This document shows positions 14,757 to 22,578 of a DNA stretch of 35,582 bases, in pieces (within the stretch, counting starts at the first letter, position 1; every line of letters starts with the position of its first letter). Below the pieces are notes generated by a model. It worked only from the letters and a program-made list of their open reading frames with translations, made no database searches and was not told the origin of the DNA. A program made the translations under genes and the position numbers. Source of the stretch: SG8-38 sp041576815 (GTDB taxonomy: Bacteria > Myxococcota_A > Polyangia > Polyangiales > Houyiibacteriaceae); contig JBFGKE010000037.1 of the NCBI GenBank assembly GCA_041576815.1, positions 1 through 35,582 on the forward strand, given 5' to 3'.

Positions 14757-14877
14757 AACCCCCCAACGATGGACATCGATGGGGGGTGAAACCGGCGGGG
14801 TACGATGTCGGATGGTGGGAGAGGAGCGAGTACAGTTTCGTAGCCGGTTTCACCCCCCCTCACTTGTTGGGTGAAAC
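14757..14877 (-). promoter_or_regulatory. Attenuator-like set of mutually exclusive hairpins
   Basis: On the minus strand four segments occur in order. They are arm 0 (14877..14869), arm 1 (14858..14843), arm 2 (14796..14781) and arm 3 (14771..14759). Arm 0 can pair with part of arm 1 (9 bp). Arm 1 pairs perfectly with arm 2 (16 bp, 46-nt loop). The C-run of arm 2 plus 14780..14774 pairs with arm 3 (12 of 13), giving a C6/G6 hairpin followed by TTTGTT, terminator-like. Neighbouring pairings exclude each other, as in attenuators. It lies between the amgK stop and the start of the Cys-rich protein gene. It may simply be an elaborate amgK terminator; a sensing role is inference. Confidence 0.5.
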
Positions 14878-14893
14878 GTCGGCGGGCCCCCCT

Positions 14894-15967
14894 CTATTCC
14901 ATCGACGAGCGCGGTTTCGAAACGGCGTCCGGGTACCCCGGAATTGTCCGCTCGAGCAGCTCATTCAGGGCCTCGTAGCCCGCGAGCTGCCCAGCCGCCC
15001 TGCCCACGTAGACGAGGCTCTGCGGAACCCACTGCAGGAAATCTGGGTTTTCCCGCACTCGGTCGATGTAGACGAAGCGGCCCGCGTCCTTGAGCTTGCG
15101 GTGGAGGGCGACCGTCCAGAACTCCTGCCGCAACGCTGCCGGCCGAATACGACGCAGTGCGGCATAGCGATCGATCAGCGCGTCTTGAAGCTCGCGCTCG
15201 AGCGACACGTACGAGTCGCAGAGAAGCGCGACGAGGTCGTACACGCGCGGCCCGAGCAGCGCGTCCTGGAAATCGAGCATCGTGAGCTCTCCGGCCGTGC
15301 TCACCATCAGGTTCTTCGACTGGTAATCGCGATGGACGAAACCCACCGGCATCTTCTCGATGTCGTTCACGATTCTGGAAAAAGCTGCGCGAAGCGTCGC
15401 GTCGGCATCCTGCCCGAGAGGACCAAACAGCGCCTCGAGCCCCCACTCCCGGAAATGGTCGAGCTCCCATTCGAGCAGCGTGCGATCGAAACGTCGGCGA
15501 GCCACGATCGAGCCCGACGGAAGGTCGCCGCATCGTTCGTGCATCTCAGCGAGGAGCTCGACCGCGTCCTCGTATGCCCTCGCCCATCGTGCCCGGGGAG
15601 TGTCTCGCAAGGCGCGCTCGAAGGTGGTGTCTCCGAGGTCCTCCAGCAAGATCACGCGATTCGATAGGTCCTCGACGTAGATCTCGGGGACGGGAAGTCC
15701 GCGGGCTTGGAGCAGCTCGGCGATCTCGAGAAACGGCAGGCGTTCGGGTTTGGGCTGGTTCCCCCCTTCGTCACTCGCGAGGGCGTCTTCCGGCAGCTGC
15801 ATCACGATGACGCTCGAGGGCCGCCCTTCGACTGCTGCGGACGGCGAGAGCACGAGGCGAAAGTAGCTGCGAGTCGAGGCGTCCCCGCGGAGCTTGGTCA
15901 GTCGTGCCGGAGGCGAGGGAGCGCCGTAAAGCTGTTCGAGCGCTCGGCTGAGTTCGGGCCGCGTCAT
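14894..15967 (-). CDS. amgK: AmgK-like cell-wall amino-sugar anomeric kinase (APH family)
   Basis: The 357-residue protein has the aminoglycoside-phosphotransferase/choline-kinase fold. Visible are GDASTRSYFRL (nucleotide-binding region, about 25-36), VILLEDLGDTTFERAL, the catalytic FVHRDYQSKNLMV and the metal-binding LDFQDALLGPRVYDLVALL. The DASxRxYFR, HRDYxxxNLMV and DFQDAxxGPxxYDL pattern matches AmgK, which phosphorylates C1 of N-acetylmuramate or N-acetylglucosamine in peptidoglycan recycling. The usual partner MurU is not in the window, but NagZ (32381-33469) is. The ATG at 15967 is chosen because upstream residues of the longer frame are low-complexity and cross the divergent promoter region. 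Confidence 0.72.
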   Translation of the reverse strand: MTRPELSRALEQLYGAPSPPARLTKLRGDASTRSYFRLVLSPSAAVEGRPSSVIVMQLPEDALASDEGGNQPKPERLPFLEIAELLQARGLPVPEIYVEDLSNRVILLEDLGDTTFERALRDTPRARWARAYEDAVELLAEMHERCGDLPSGSIVARRRFDRTLLEWELDHFREWGLEALFGPLGQDADATLRAAFSRIVNDIEKMPVGFVHRDYQSKNLMVSTAGELTMLDFQDALLGPRVYDLVALLCDSYVSLERELQDALIDRYAALRRIRPAALRQEFWTVALHRKLKDAGRFVYIDRVRENPDFLQWVPQSLVYVGRAAGQLAGYEALNELLERTIPGYPDAVSKPRSSME

Positions 15968-16029
15968 CCGCTCAGGCAGCGTACGTGAGTTGGGGGAGTT
16001 TGCGAAGTTCGCTATGTTCCCTGCAGGCG

Positions 16030-16869
16030 ATGACGGATCTCGATGCCATCGGGTGCGGATCGGTGTTGGCGGACCGCTACGAGCTGGTGGTCGAGCTGGC
16101 ACGCGGCGCCATGGGCGACGTTTTCGAGGCAGTCGACCAGCGGAGCGGTGCGCGCGTGGCCGTGAAAGTGCTGCGCGCGGAGTATCTCGCGGACGATTCG
16201 ATGCGGAGGCGATTCCGGCGCGAGGGCGCGGTGCTTAAGGCACTCGATCATCCATCGATCGTCCAACTGCTCGAGCTCGGTGTCGATGAGCGAGGCATGG
16301 TTTTTCTGGTCACCGAGTACATGGAGGGCACGACGCTTCGGCAGCGATTGTCCGAAGGTCCAGTCACTCTCGAGGACGCGGATGCGCTCATCACATCGCT
16401 CTGCGGAGGCCTCGGGGCCGCACACGATCACGGCGTCCTTCACGGCGATCTGAAACCCGACAACGTTCTTTGGCCCGCTGGCGGGGAGCCTCGCCTGGTC
16501 GACTTCGGCGCGTCCAAGGTGCTCGGCCTCGACCGCCTGACCGCCACGGGTGAGATCAGCGGCACCCCGGCATACATGGCGCCGGAGGTGCTGACCGGAA
16601 AGGCCGACGTCGACGAGCGAATCGACGTGTACGGCCTCGGAATTCTCCTCTACGAGTCGCTTGGCGGAAGGCCGCCCTTTCAAGAGGGGCACGTCGGTCG
16701 TTTGCTGATGAAGATCGACGCCGGCGACTGCCTTCCGCTGGACGCCGTGGCGGACGTGCCGCCCGACGTCGCGTCCGTCGTAGGGCTCGCGATGCACCAC
16801 GACAAAGCGCGCCGTCATCGGAGCATGCGCGAGCTCGAAGCGGCGTGGACGCGGGCACGGCGATCATGA
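16030..16869 (+). CDS. Stand-alone eukaryotic-type Ser/Thr protein kinase
   Basis: The 279-residue protein is a Hanks-type kinase domain with little else. It has a Gly-rich loop ARGAMGDVFEA (about 24-34), Lys46 in VAVKVL, the catalytic loop HGDLKPDNVL (138-147), DFG (158-160), activation segment GTPAYMAPEVL (178-188) and DVYGLGILLYESL. The catalytic loop has HGD rather than the common HRD, so the kinase is of the non-RD type. No transmembrane helix or sensor domain follows. An in-frame GTG at 15985 is upstream; the ATG at 16030 better fits the domain start. The stop overlaps the RsmG-like ORF by ATGA. It is divergent from amgK, with a small palindrome GCGAAGTTCGC (16002-16012) between them. 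Confidence 0.9.
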   Translation: MTDLDAIGCGSVLADRYELVVELARGAMGDVFEAVDQRSGARVAVKVLRAEYLADDSMRRRFRREGAVLKALDHPSIVQLLELGVDERGMVFLVTEYMEGTTLRQRLSEGPVTLEDADALITSLCGGLGAAHDHGVLHGDLKPDNVLWPAGGEPRLVDFGASKVLGLDRLTATGEISGTPAYMAPEVLTGKADVDERIDVYGLGILLYESLGGRPPFQEGHVGRLLMKIDAGDCLPLDAVADVPPDVASVVGLAMHHDKARRHRSMRELEAAWTRARRS

Positions 16870-17471
16870 GCGGGGGTCGCGCGATCGAAGCGGTTTGCGA
16901 AGCCGCGCAGATCGAAGAGCCCCCAGGATGGCGCGCCTACTTCGATCTCGTTCGCGCGTGGGCAGCGCGCACCGACCTCACCTCCGCGGCGAGTGATCCC
17001 GAGCTTGCCGAGGTCTTGTTCCTGGACGCTGCAACGCTGATCGCCGCGGGCTGGCTCACGCGCACGTCGTCGCTGGTCGATGTCGGTGCCGGCGTGGGGG
17101 CGCCAACGCTGCCGATCGTTCTATCCGAGGAAAGCCTGCGCGGAACGCTCGTCGAGCCTCGGCGCATTCGGGCCACGTTTCTGAGGACCGCGATCGGCAA
17201 ACTCGGGCTCGAGGACCGTGCACGCGTGCTCGAGCAGCGCGTCGATCGGTCAGCGCCCTCCGTGGAGGGCATGCCGTTCGACGTCGCCCTTTCGAGGGCC
17301 ACGTTTGCGCCGGAGGAATGGCTCGGGATCGGCTCGAGGCTCGCCAAGGAAGTCTGGGTGCTCACGGCAGGGGCGGGCGTTTCGCCGCCGGAAGGCATCC
17401 GGCTAGCACGCAAGCTCGACTACGAGGTTCCGTCCAGCGGCGCCCCGAGGAACATCCTGGCGTTTCGGTGA
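16866..17471 (+). CDS. RsmG-like (GidB) S-adenosylmethionine methyltransferase, divergent
   Basis: The 201-residue protein follows the RsmG plan: an N-terminal helix region (WRAYFDLVRAWAARTDLTSA) where RsmG has W-x-x-x-x-NLT, a cofactor loop SSLVDVGAGVGAPTLPIVL, TLVEPRRIRATFLRTAIGKL as strand/helix 2, and FDVALSRATFAPEEWL matching the SRAF motif. RsmG makes m7G527 in 16S rRNA. Several usual residues differ: DLT for NLT, GAP for GFPG, and no H-x-x-DS after the first motif. It could thus be a diverged paralogue with another target. It starts in an ATGA overlap with the kinase stop and converges on jag, which is near where rsmG lies in many oriC-region clusters. Confidence 0.65.
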   Translation: MSGGRAIEAVCEAAQIEEPPGWRAYFDLVRAWAARTDLTSAASDPELAEVLFLDAATLIAAGWLTRTSSLVDVGAGVGAPTLPIVLSEESLRGTLVEPRRIRATFLRTAIGKLGLEDRARVLEQRVDRSAPSVEGMPFDVALSRATFAPEEWLGIGSRLAKEVWVLTAGAGVSPPEGIRLARKLDYEVPSSGAPRNILAFR

Positions 17472-17499
17472 CCGTGTCAGTCTCCATAGAAGACTGGCG

Positions 17500-17536
17500 C
17501 CCGCACGCGAGCGCCTGCCTAGCGGCGGCGTGCGGG
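17500..17536. terminator. Hairpin between the convergent RsmG-like and jag genes
   Basis: CCCGCACGC (17500-17508) and GCGTGCGGG (17528-17536) form a perfect 9-bp stem across the jag stop codon (17519-17521). It could stop transcription from either side, but no T-run is present on either strand, so support is modest. Confidence 0.3.
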
Positions 17537-18058
17537 AATGATCTGGATCCGCCGGCGCGTGCCCTCGCCCTGGGAGACCGTGCTCACGCCGTCGAACTTC
17601 GCGAGCGACATGTGGATCACCCGGCGGTCGCGTGCGCTCATCGGCTGCAGCGTCACGACTTTCCCTTCGTCGACCGCCTTTTGCGCCTGCCGCTTCGCGA
17701 GTGAAACCAGCCCGTCGTCGTGCCGCTCCCGGTAGTCGCCTGAATCGACGATGACGTGACGCCGGGCTTCTGGAAATCGGTTGACCATCTTGTTGATCAA
17801 GAACTGAAGCGCATCGAGCGTCGCCCCCTTTTTCCCGATGACCCGCCCCGAATCCGCGCCGGTCACGTCGAGCTCGATTCGTTCCGCGTCGCTGCGGATG
17901 TCGACACGGACGTCGAGATCCATGAGATTGATGAGCTCCTCGAGAATCTCGGCAGCCTCTTCCGCTTTGCCGTCGCCGGCGTAGCGCGACGGGTCTTCTT
18001 CTGCGCCCTGATCCAGAATCAGGGCGCCATCTCGGGGTTTGATCTTAAGCTCGTCCAC
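17519..18058 (-). CDS. jag: Jag/KhpB KH-R3H RNA-binding protein
   Basis: The 179-residue protein carries a KH domain with the nucleic-acid-contacting VIGKKG loop (73-78) and LDALQFLINK. A C-terminal R3H domain follows (SARDRRVIHMSLAKFDGVST, about 141-160, with Arg145 and His149). It is shorter than Firmicute Jag proteins and lacks the N-terminal Jag-N domain; a short Glu-rich N-terminus replaces it. KhpB proteins bind small RNAs and mRNAs and often accompany YidC. It overlaps the 3' end of yidC by 14 bases and ends the rpmH-rnpA-yidD-yidC-jag cluster. Confidence 0.92.
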   Translation of the reverse strand: MDELKIKPRDGALILDQGAEEDPSRYAGDGKAEEAAEILEELINLMDLDVRVDIRSDAERIELDVTGADSGRVIGKKGATLDALQFLINKMVNRFPEARRHVIVDSGDYRERHDDGLVSLAKRQAQKAVDEGKVVTLQPMSARDRRVIHMSLAKFDGVSTVSQGEGTRRRIQIIPARRR

Positions 18059-19844
18059 GGCGGGTCCTCTTCTTTCTGCGGGGCTTTGCCCGCTTCGGTG
18101 CGGCGGCTTTCGGTTGAGTCGCCGCTTGAACGGTCGCTTCGTCGGGTTCGTCTGGAGATGGGTCAGGCTCGGCCAAGCTCGTCGCGGCCGAGGCTTCCTG
18201 GTCCATCTTCCAATACATGTAGCGCTGCTGTGCGATTCCGACCGCGGAGCTCGTCACCATGTACAAGCACAAGCCGGTCGGAAGCAACAGCATGAAGAAA
18301 GTCATCATCAGCGGCATCGCGTAGAGCATGACTTTGGCCTGCGTCGGATCCATTTGAATCGGAGTGAGCTTCTGCTGAATGAACATCAGCGCGCCGAGCA
18401 CGACGGGCAGCACGTAGTACGGGTCGGGCGACGAAAGGTCCGCCCACCACCAGACGAACGGAGCGTGATAAAGCTCGATGCTCGTCGAAAGCGTCTGGTA
18501 AAGCGCGAAGAAGATCGGCATCTGCAAGAGCACCGGCAGGCAGCCTCCGAGCGGGTTGACCTTGTTCTTGCGCCATAGCTCCATCATCGCCGCGCCCTTT
18601 TTTTCGCGGTCGTCCTTGTAGAGCTCGTTTATCTTGTCGATTTCGGGTTTCAGCGCCCGCTGCTTCGCCATGTTCCGGAACTGCGGAATCACGAAAGGAA
18701 GCAGCAGCACCCGCACCAGCAGCGTCAGAAGAATGATCGCGAGACCCCAGTTGCCGATGAATCCGTAGATGGTTCTCAGCAGCCAGCTCATTCCTCGCGC
18801 GATGAAGCTGAACCAGCCGAGGTCGATGACGTTGGAGGCGCCGTGCCCGAACTCCTCGAGGGCATCGTGGTCCTTCGGGCCGGCGTACACCGCGGTTCGG
18901 AAAGTGGCGGTTTCCCCCGGTCCTAGCTCCACCGGCGCGTACGCGAGCTTGGCTTCGAAGAGGCTCCCGTCCGGTTCGTCTACCGTGCCGCCCCGATCGG
19001 TGGTGAGCATGTCGCAACGCTCGGCTGCGCCGCCTTCGGGTGCGGCGATGATCGCGAAGTAGACGCTGCTCAACGCCACGTAATCCACGCCCGGCCCGTA
19101 GCTGTGAGGGGTCATCGGACGGGCTGGGTCTTCGCTCAGGAGGCCCTCGCGATCTTCTCGGATCGTTTCGTCGCCCACCTGGCAGATGCCGTGGCTCAGC
19201 GCGGGCGACGGTCTGCCGAAAAAGCCCCCTTTTTCGTCTTCGCGGCGCACGTAGTGGGCCAGCGTGATTCCCAGGCCGACGGACCTCGGGCTTGCATTCG
19301 CGTTTCGAACCTCGATGGACGAGCGCAGTTGGTACGGAGGCTCGGCGAGCTCCCACGTGCGCGTGACCGTCACCCCGTCGCCCGCCCACTCGAATCTCAA
19401 GCGGTCGCTCGAGGACTCGACGGCCCGCCAGCGCGCGTCAGGCGGCACGTCGATCCCGGACCAGGCGGGTGCAAGCGGGAAGTACGGCTCCTTGTCGGTG
19501 CTCACCAGCTCGTATCGGTTTCCATCTGGGTCGAGGTAGCGCTCGCCCTTGACCTGAAGACTCACCATGGCGGTGTTCAGATCGCTGAAGGCCGCAACGA
19601 GGCGATCATCCTCGAGTTGAAAGAGCTGCTGCGCCTCGAGCCTGGCTTTCGGATCGATCGCGGGCCGAGCCGCGCTGGGCGCGCTCTCGACGAGAGCGAC
19701 GCTTCCTCCTTGGGCGCTCGCCTCCACCCCAGGCTCGTCGGTCTGCGCCTTTTGTGGAGAAAAATACTGGAACGCGACCAAAGCGCCGAGGGCCACGAGC
19801 GGAAGCGTCATCAATGCGATCGGAGGCTTTGGCCGCTCATCCAT
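18045..19844 (-). CDS. yidC: Membrane protein insertase YidC
   Basis: This 599-residue insertase (Oxa1/Alb3 family) places proteins in the inner membrane alone or with SecYEG. An N-terminal membrane helix (about 8-26) is followed by the large periplasmic beta-domain typical of Gram-negative YidC (to about 340). The five-helix core comes next: LLVRVLLLPFVIPQFRNMAKQ, the coiled region KINELYKDDREKKGAAMMEL, and NPLGGCLPVLLQMPIFFALYQ. The C-terminal tail (about 560-599) is strongly basic (KRAKPRRKKRTRRGRA), as expected for ribosome contact. It overlaps yidD by 8 bases and jag by 14, so the three are translationally linked. Confidence 0.95.
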   Translation of the reverse strand: MDERPKPPIALMTLPLVALGALVAFQYFSPQKAQTDEPGVEASAQGGSVALVESAPSAARPAIDPKARLEAQQLFQLEDDRLVAAFSDLNTAMVSLQVKGERYLDPDGNRYELVSTDKEPYFPLAPAWSGIDVPPDARWRAVESSSDRLRFEWAGDGVTVTRTWELAEPPYQLRSSIEVRNANASPRSVGLGITLAHYVRREDEKGGFFGRPSPALSHGICQVGDETIREDREGLLSEDPARPMTPHSYGPGVDYVALSSVYFAIIAAPEGGAAERCDMLTTDRGGTVDEPDGSLFEAKLAYAPVELGPGETATFRTAVYAGPKDHDALEEFGHGASNVIDLGWFSFIARGMSWLLRTIYGFIGNWGLAIILLTLLVRVLLLPFVIPQFRNMAKQRALKPEIDKINELYKDDREKKGAAMMELWRKNKVNPLGGCLPVLLQMPIFFALYQTLSTSIELYHAPFVWWWADLSSPDPYYVLPVVLGALMFIQQKLTPIQMDPTQAKVMLYAMPLMMTFFMLLLPTGLCLYMVTSSAVGIAQQRYMYWKMDQEASAATSLAEPDPSPDEPDEATVQAATQPKAAAPKRAKPRRKKRTRRGRA

Positions 19845-20094
19845 GACGCGCCTCGCGACGAGCTTCGTCCCGTTGATCTGCGTGCGGAGGCGGGTCGTAT
19901 CCGCCCGGGTTCAGCGGGTGGCAGCGGCCGATGCGCTTGATGCCCAGCCACGATCCGCGGAGCGCGCCGAAGCGCTCGATACACGCTGCGGTGTAGTGGG
20001 AGCAGGATGGCTCAAAGCGGCACGAGGGACCGATCAGGCGCGAAAACGTTTGCTGATACAAGCGGATCAACAGAAGAAGCGCCGCTCGCATCAT
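19837..20094 (-). CDS. yidD: Membrane protein insertion efficiency factor YidD
   Basis: The 85-residue protein has the YidD signature: LIRLYQQTFSRLIGPSCRFE, PSCSHYTAACIERFGALRG, then RIGRCHPLNPGGYDPPP. The conserved cysteines and the GxDPxP-like end are intact. It is a small membrane-associated helper of YidC-dependent insertion. Two consecutive ATG codons open the gene. It overlaps rnpA by 4 bases and yidC by 8. Confidence 0.94.
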   Translation of the reverse strand: MMRAALLLLIRLYQQTFSRLIGPSCRFEPSCSHYTAACIERFGALRGSWLGIKRIGRCHPLNPGGYDPPPHADQRDEARREARHG

Positions 20095-20483
20095 TGCGGG
20101 GCCTCGGGGCGGAGCTTTCGAGAGGCGCGCGTCAACTCGTCGAGCGCTGCCGCATAGTCGATGGCAGCGGCGCCTCGCTTTGCGATGAACACCACGTCAT
20201 GACCGGCCGGGAACATCGCGCGATTGCGACGAAACACCTCGCGAACGACGCGCTTGATCCGATTTCGCTCTACGGCGGTGCCCACTTTCTTGGTCACGGT
20301 GATTCCGAGTCGCGTGTTTTGTAGCTCATTGGGACGAACGACGATGAGAAAGTGTCGAGTGTGGATCCGCCGACCATGGAGCTGAGCCTGTCTGAATTCA
20401 AAGCGCTTTCTGAGGCGATCCTTGCGTCGGAACCGCTGCGGACCGTCGCTCGTCGCCTTCATCGCTCCCGACGTGCGAGCCAT
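20091..20483 (-). CDS. rnpA: Ribonuclease P protein component
   Basis: The 130-residue basic protein assists the RNase P RNA in trimming tRNA 5' ends. The family landmarks are present: RKDRLRKRFEFRQAQLHGRR, TRLGITVTKKVGTAVERNRI and KRVVREVFRR, including the RNR motif of the RNA-binding cleft. A 15-residue N-terminal extension and a short C-terminal extension go beyond the core. An internal Met at residue 8 is an alternative start. It lies 17 bases after rpmH. Confidence 0.95.
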   Translation of the reverse strand: MARTSGAMKATSDGPQRFRRKDRLRKRFEFRQAQLHGRRIHTRHFLIVVRPNELQNTRLGITVTKKVGTAVERNRIKRVVREVFRRNRAMFPAGHDVVFIAKRGAAAIDYAAALDELTRASRKLRPEAPQ

Positions 20484-20500
20484 GCTCGGACGCGCCCCAG

Positions 20501-20650
20501 CTACTTCTTGTAGCAGGAGACCGTGAGGCGTGTTCGCCCCTTGCGACGCCGTGCGTTGATCACGCTCCGACCGCCCTTGGTCTTCATTCGCGCGCGGAAC
20601 CCGTGTGTCCGAAGACGGCGCTTTCGATGTGGTTGATAGGTCCGCTTCAC
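20501..20650 (-). CDS. rpmH: Ribosomal protein bL34
   Basis: The 49-residue product VKRTYQPHRKRRLRTHGFRA, followed by RMKTKGGRSVINARRRKGR, is a textbook bL34 of the large ribosomal subunit. The start is a GTG at 20650 with GGAG 8 bases upstream; the longer in-frame ATG would add 20 unrelated residues. The C-terminus (RTRLTVSCYKK) is a few residues longer than in E. coli. It is the first gene of the rnpA-yidD-yidC-jag cluster. Confidence 0.97.
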   Translation of the reverse strand: MKRTYQPHRKRRLRTHGFRARMKTKGGRSVINARRRKGRTRLTVSCYKK

Positions 20651-20681
20651 AACAGTTACTCCCCGAAAATCAGAGGGCCGG

Positions 20682-20710
20682 AAGAGAGCATGTGGGCGCA
20701 GGGGTGTCAA
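20682..20710 (-). promoter_or_regulatory. Candidate rpmH operon promoter
   Basis: A perfect -35 TTGACA (20710..20705) on the minus strand is followed at 17 bases by TCTCTT (20687..20682), a poor -10. Transcription would start about 25 bases before the GTG of rpmH. The 87-base gap to radC contains no DnaA-box-like sequence that I could find. Confidence 0.4.
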
Positions 20711-20737
20711 GCCGCCCCGTTTGCTCGCCCATGGGTG

Positions 20738-21508
20738 CTAACCCCTCGATTTCGCAATTGGTTTGGGCCAGAGCCCGGCGTCTCTGAGGCTCACGTACGC
20801 GCCGCGTCCGATGATGAGATGGTCGAGCACCCGGATCTCGAGCAGCGCCCCCGCGGACACCAGCCGCTCGGTCAGGTCGAGATCCTGCGGGCTCGGCTGG
20901 GGATCGCCGCTCGGGTGATTGTGGACGAAGATCGCGCCGGACGCCGATTCGGAGATCAGCGTCCGAAACACCTCCGACGGATCGACCTGGCAACGGGTGC
21001 GGCCGCCCCGCGCGACTTCGTGATCTGCCTGCGCTCGGTTCTTGGCGTCCACCGAAATCACGACGAAGCGTTCGATGCGGCTGCGCATCAGCGCGCGGCC
21101 GTATCGGCGGAAAACGGCTTCACTGTTGGCGAGCGGCTTGGGCACAGCGCCGGCTGGAGCATCCGACGCACGGGCGCCCAGCTCGAACGCGGCGGCAAGC
21201 CGCGCTGCTTTGGCGGGACCGATACCGACGAGACGCGCGAGCTCCGCCGGGCTCATGCGGGAAAGGCCCCAGAGACCGCCGGAGCTTCCGAGAAGGCGCG
21301 CCGCGAGCGCCCCGACATCCTCGCCGGCACGCCCGGTACCGAGAAGCACGGCGAGCAGCTCGACATCGGCAAGCGCGCCCGAGCCAAACCGACCGAGCCG
21401 TTCTCGCGGTCCTTCCACGACCCTCCAGGCTGCAGCGACCGTGCCCAACCGAACCCCCCAAATTCCAAACAGTTGGAACGCACAAACCGCCGCCTCGCCA
21501 CCCCACAC
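20738..21508 (-). CDS. radC: RadC-family JAB1/MPN metalloprotein
   Basis: The protein (up to 256 residues) carries a helix-hairpin-helix region (MSPAELARLVGIGPAKAARL, about 85-104) and the JAB/MPN motif FVHNHPSGDPQPSPQD, with His196, His198 and Asp209 as zinc ligands. The old repair role of RadC is doubtful; the true activity is unknown. The N-terminus is uncertain: residues 1-30 of the longest frame (MWGGEAAVCAFQLFGIW) do not resemble the family, whose usual opening PRERLGRFG appears at 34. A GTG at 21418 preceded by GGAGG is a likelier start. It lies where dnaA often sits, upstream of rpmH. Confidence 0.88.
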   Translation of the reverse strand: MWGGEAAVCAFQLFGIWGVRLGTVAAAWRVVEGPRERLGRFGSGALADVELLAVLLGTGRAGEDVGALAARLLGSSGGLWGLSRMSPAELARLVGIGPAKAARLAAAFELGARASDAPAGAVPKPLANSEAVFRRYGRALMRSRIERFVVISVDAKNRAQADHEVARGGRTRCQVDPSEVFRTLISESASGAIFVHNHPSGDPQPSPQDLDLTERLVSAGALLEIRVLDHLIIGRGAYVSLRDAGLWPKPIAKSRG

Positions 21509-21526
21509 CAGCTAGCGCCTTCGCCT

Positions 21527-21549
21527 GAAAAAGGGGTCAGGCACCTTTT
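21527..21549. repeat. 23-bp repeat, left inverted copy
   Basis: This 23-bp sequence, built around GGGGTCAGGCACC between A and T runs, is the reverse complement of 22587-22609 with one mismatch (22 of 23). The two copies flank the MBL hydrolase gene in opposite orientation. The core GGTGCCTG(A/T)CCCC is a REP-like intergenic motif that I believe is widespread in environmental bacteria. Confidence 0.7.
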
Positions 21550-21615
21550 CAAAGGGGTGCCAGCGTCCGTGTTCGTGAGGCACCCACGCGAGCGCCTGGG
21601 TGTTACTGTCCGGCC

Positions 21616-22533
21616 ATGAAAGGTAGCGTCTTTCTTTTCGTCGTCGTCGGTCTCTTGGCCGCGCTTGCTTGGACTTTCGTGAAGCGGCCGCTGCCGGTCC
21701 CAAAGGCCCGCGTGAAAGCGCTGCCGGCGCTTGCCGACGTCGACCGTGTGACGTTCTCGGTCCTTCGCGGCGCGCAAATGCAGAGCCAGGAAGGTTTCAG
21801 CGTCCGCGGCGGGGCGTTGACGACACCTTTCATCAGCGCACTTGCGGCCTTTCTCGTGGAGCACCCGAAGGGTCGTGTCTTGATCGACGCGGGCGTCGCC
21901 CGCACTGTGCCCGATCACCTTGAAACCACCCCTTGGCTGATGCGTGCGGTGGCGAGCCTGACCGTGATCCAGCCCACCGTCGACGAGCTCGCGGACCGAG
22001 GCATCGCGCCGAGAGACCTATGGGGAATCATCCTCACGCATTCCCACTGGGACCACGTCAGTGGGCTTGCCGATCTTCGCGAGGTGCCCGTTTGGATCAC
22101 CGCGGGCGAGCTGACCCACGCACGGTCGCTGGATGAAGGTGGAGTGCTCTATCGACAGCTCGAGGCCGACGCGCCCTTCGATCTTCGCGACCTCACCTTC
22201 GACGACCCGGCCTACGGACCGTTTCCGGAGAGCCACGACGTGTTCGGCGATGCAAGCGTGGTCGTCGTACCGATGCCCGGCCACACCCCCGGCTCCGTCG
22301 GGGTGTTCGTCACGACCTCGGCGGGCCAGCGATATCTCGTCATCGGCGACACTTCATGGATGCGTGAAGGCGTCGAATGGCCGGCCGAAAAGCCCTGGCT
22401 CTCGCGGCGCATGGTCGACCACGACCCGGAGGCGGTGCGCCAACAGCTAGTGCTCCTTCACCAGCTTCAGCGTGCAAACCCGGACCTGACGATCATTCCA
22501 GCGCACGACGCACGCGTCCACGATACGATTTAA
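21616..22533 (+). CDS. Membrane-anchored MBL-fold metallohydrolase
   Basis: The 305-residue protein opens with an uncleaved-looking membrane helix (5-23). A metallo-beta-lactamase fold follows with all zinc ligands: THSHWDH (His142, His144, Asp146, His147), His223 in PGHTPGS, Asp245 in IGDTSW and His297 in PAHD. The layout (HxHxDH, GHTPGS, GDTxW, PxHD) resembles the lactonase/hydrolase branch, including AHL lactonases, but substrate cannot be told. It stands alone, divergent from radC, convergent with the DnaJ-like gene, and bounded on both sides by inverted copies of a 23-bp repeat. Confidence 0.87.
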   Translation: MKGSVFLFVVVGLLAALAWTFVKRPLPVPKARVKALPALADVDRVTFSVLRGAQMQSQEGFSVRGGALTTPFISALAAFLVEHPKGRVLIDAGVARTVPDHLETTPWLMRAVASLTVIQPTVDELADRGIAPRDLWGIILTHSHWDHVSGLADLREVPVWITAGELTHARSLDEGGVLYRQLEADAPFDLRDLTFDDPAYGPFPESHDVFGDASVVVVPMPGHTPGSVGVFVTTSAGQRYLVIGDTSWMREGVEWPAEKPWLSRRMVDHDPEAVRQQLVLLHQLQRANPDLTIIPAHDARVHDTI

Positions 22534-22578
22534 TTGCATCCGACCCGCCCATCCCCGCCGCTGAAGCCGGCGAATTAA

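Noticed and set aside
20651..20737. oriC next to rpmH
   Set aside because: No DnaA-box-like sequences or AT-rich unwinding region were found in the 87-base gap, and dnaA is not adjacent.
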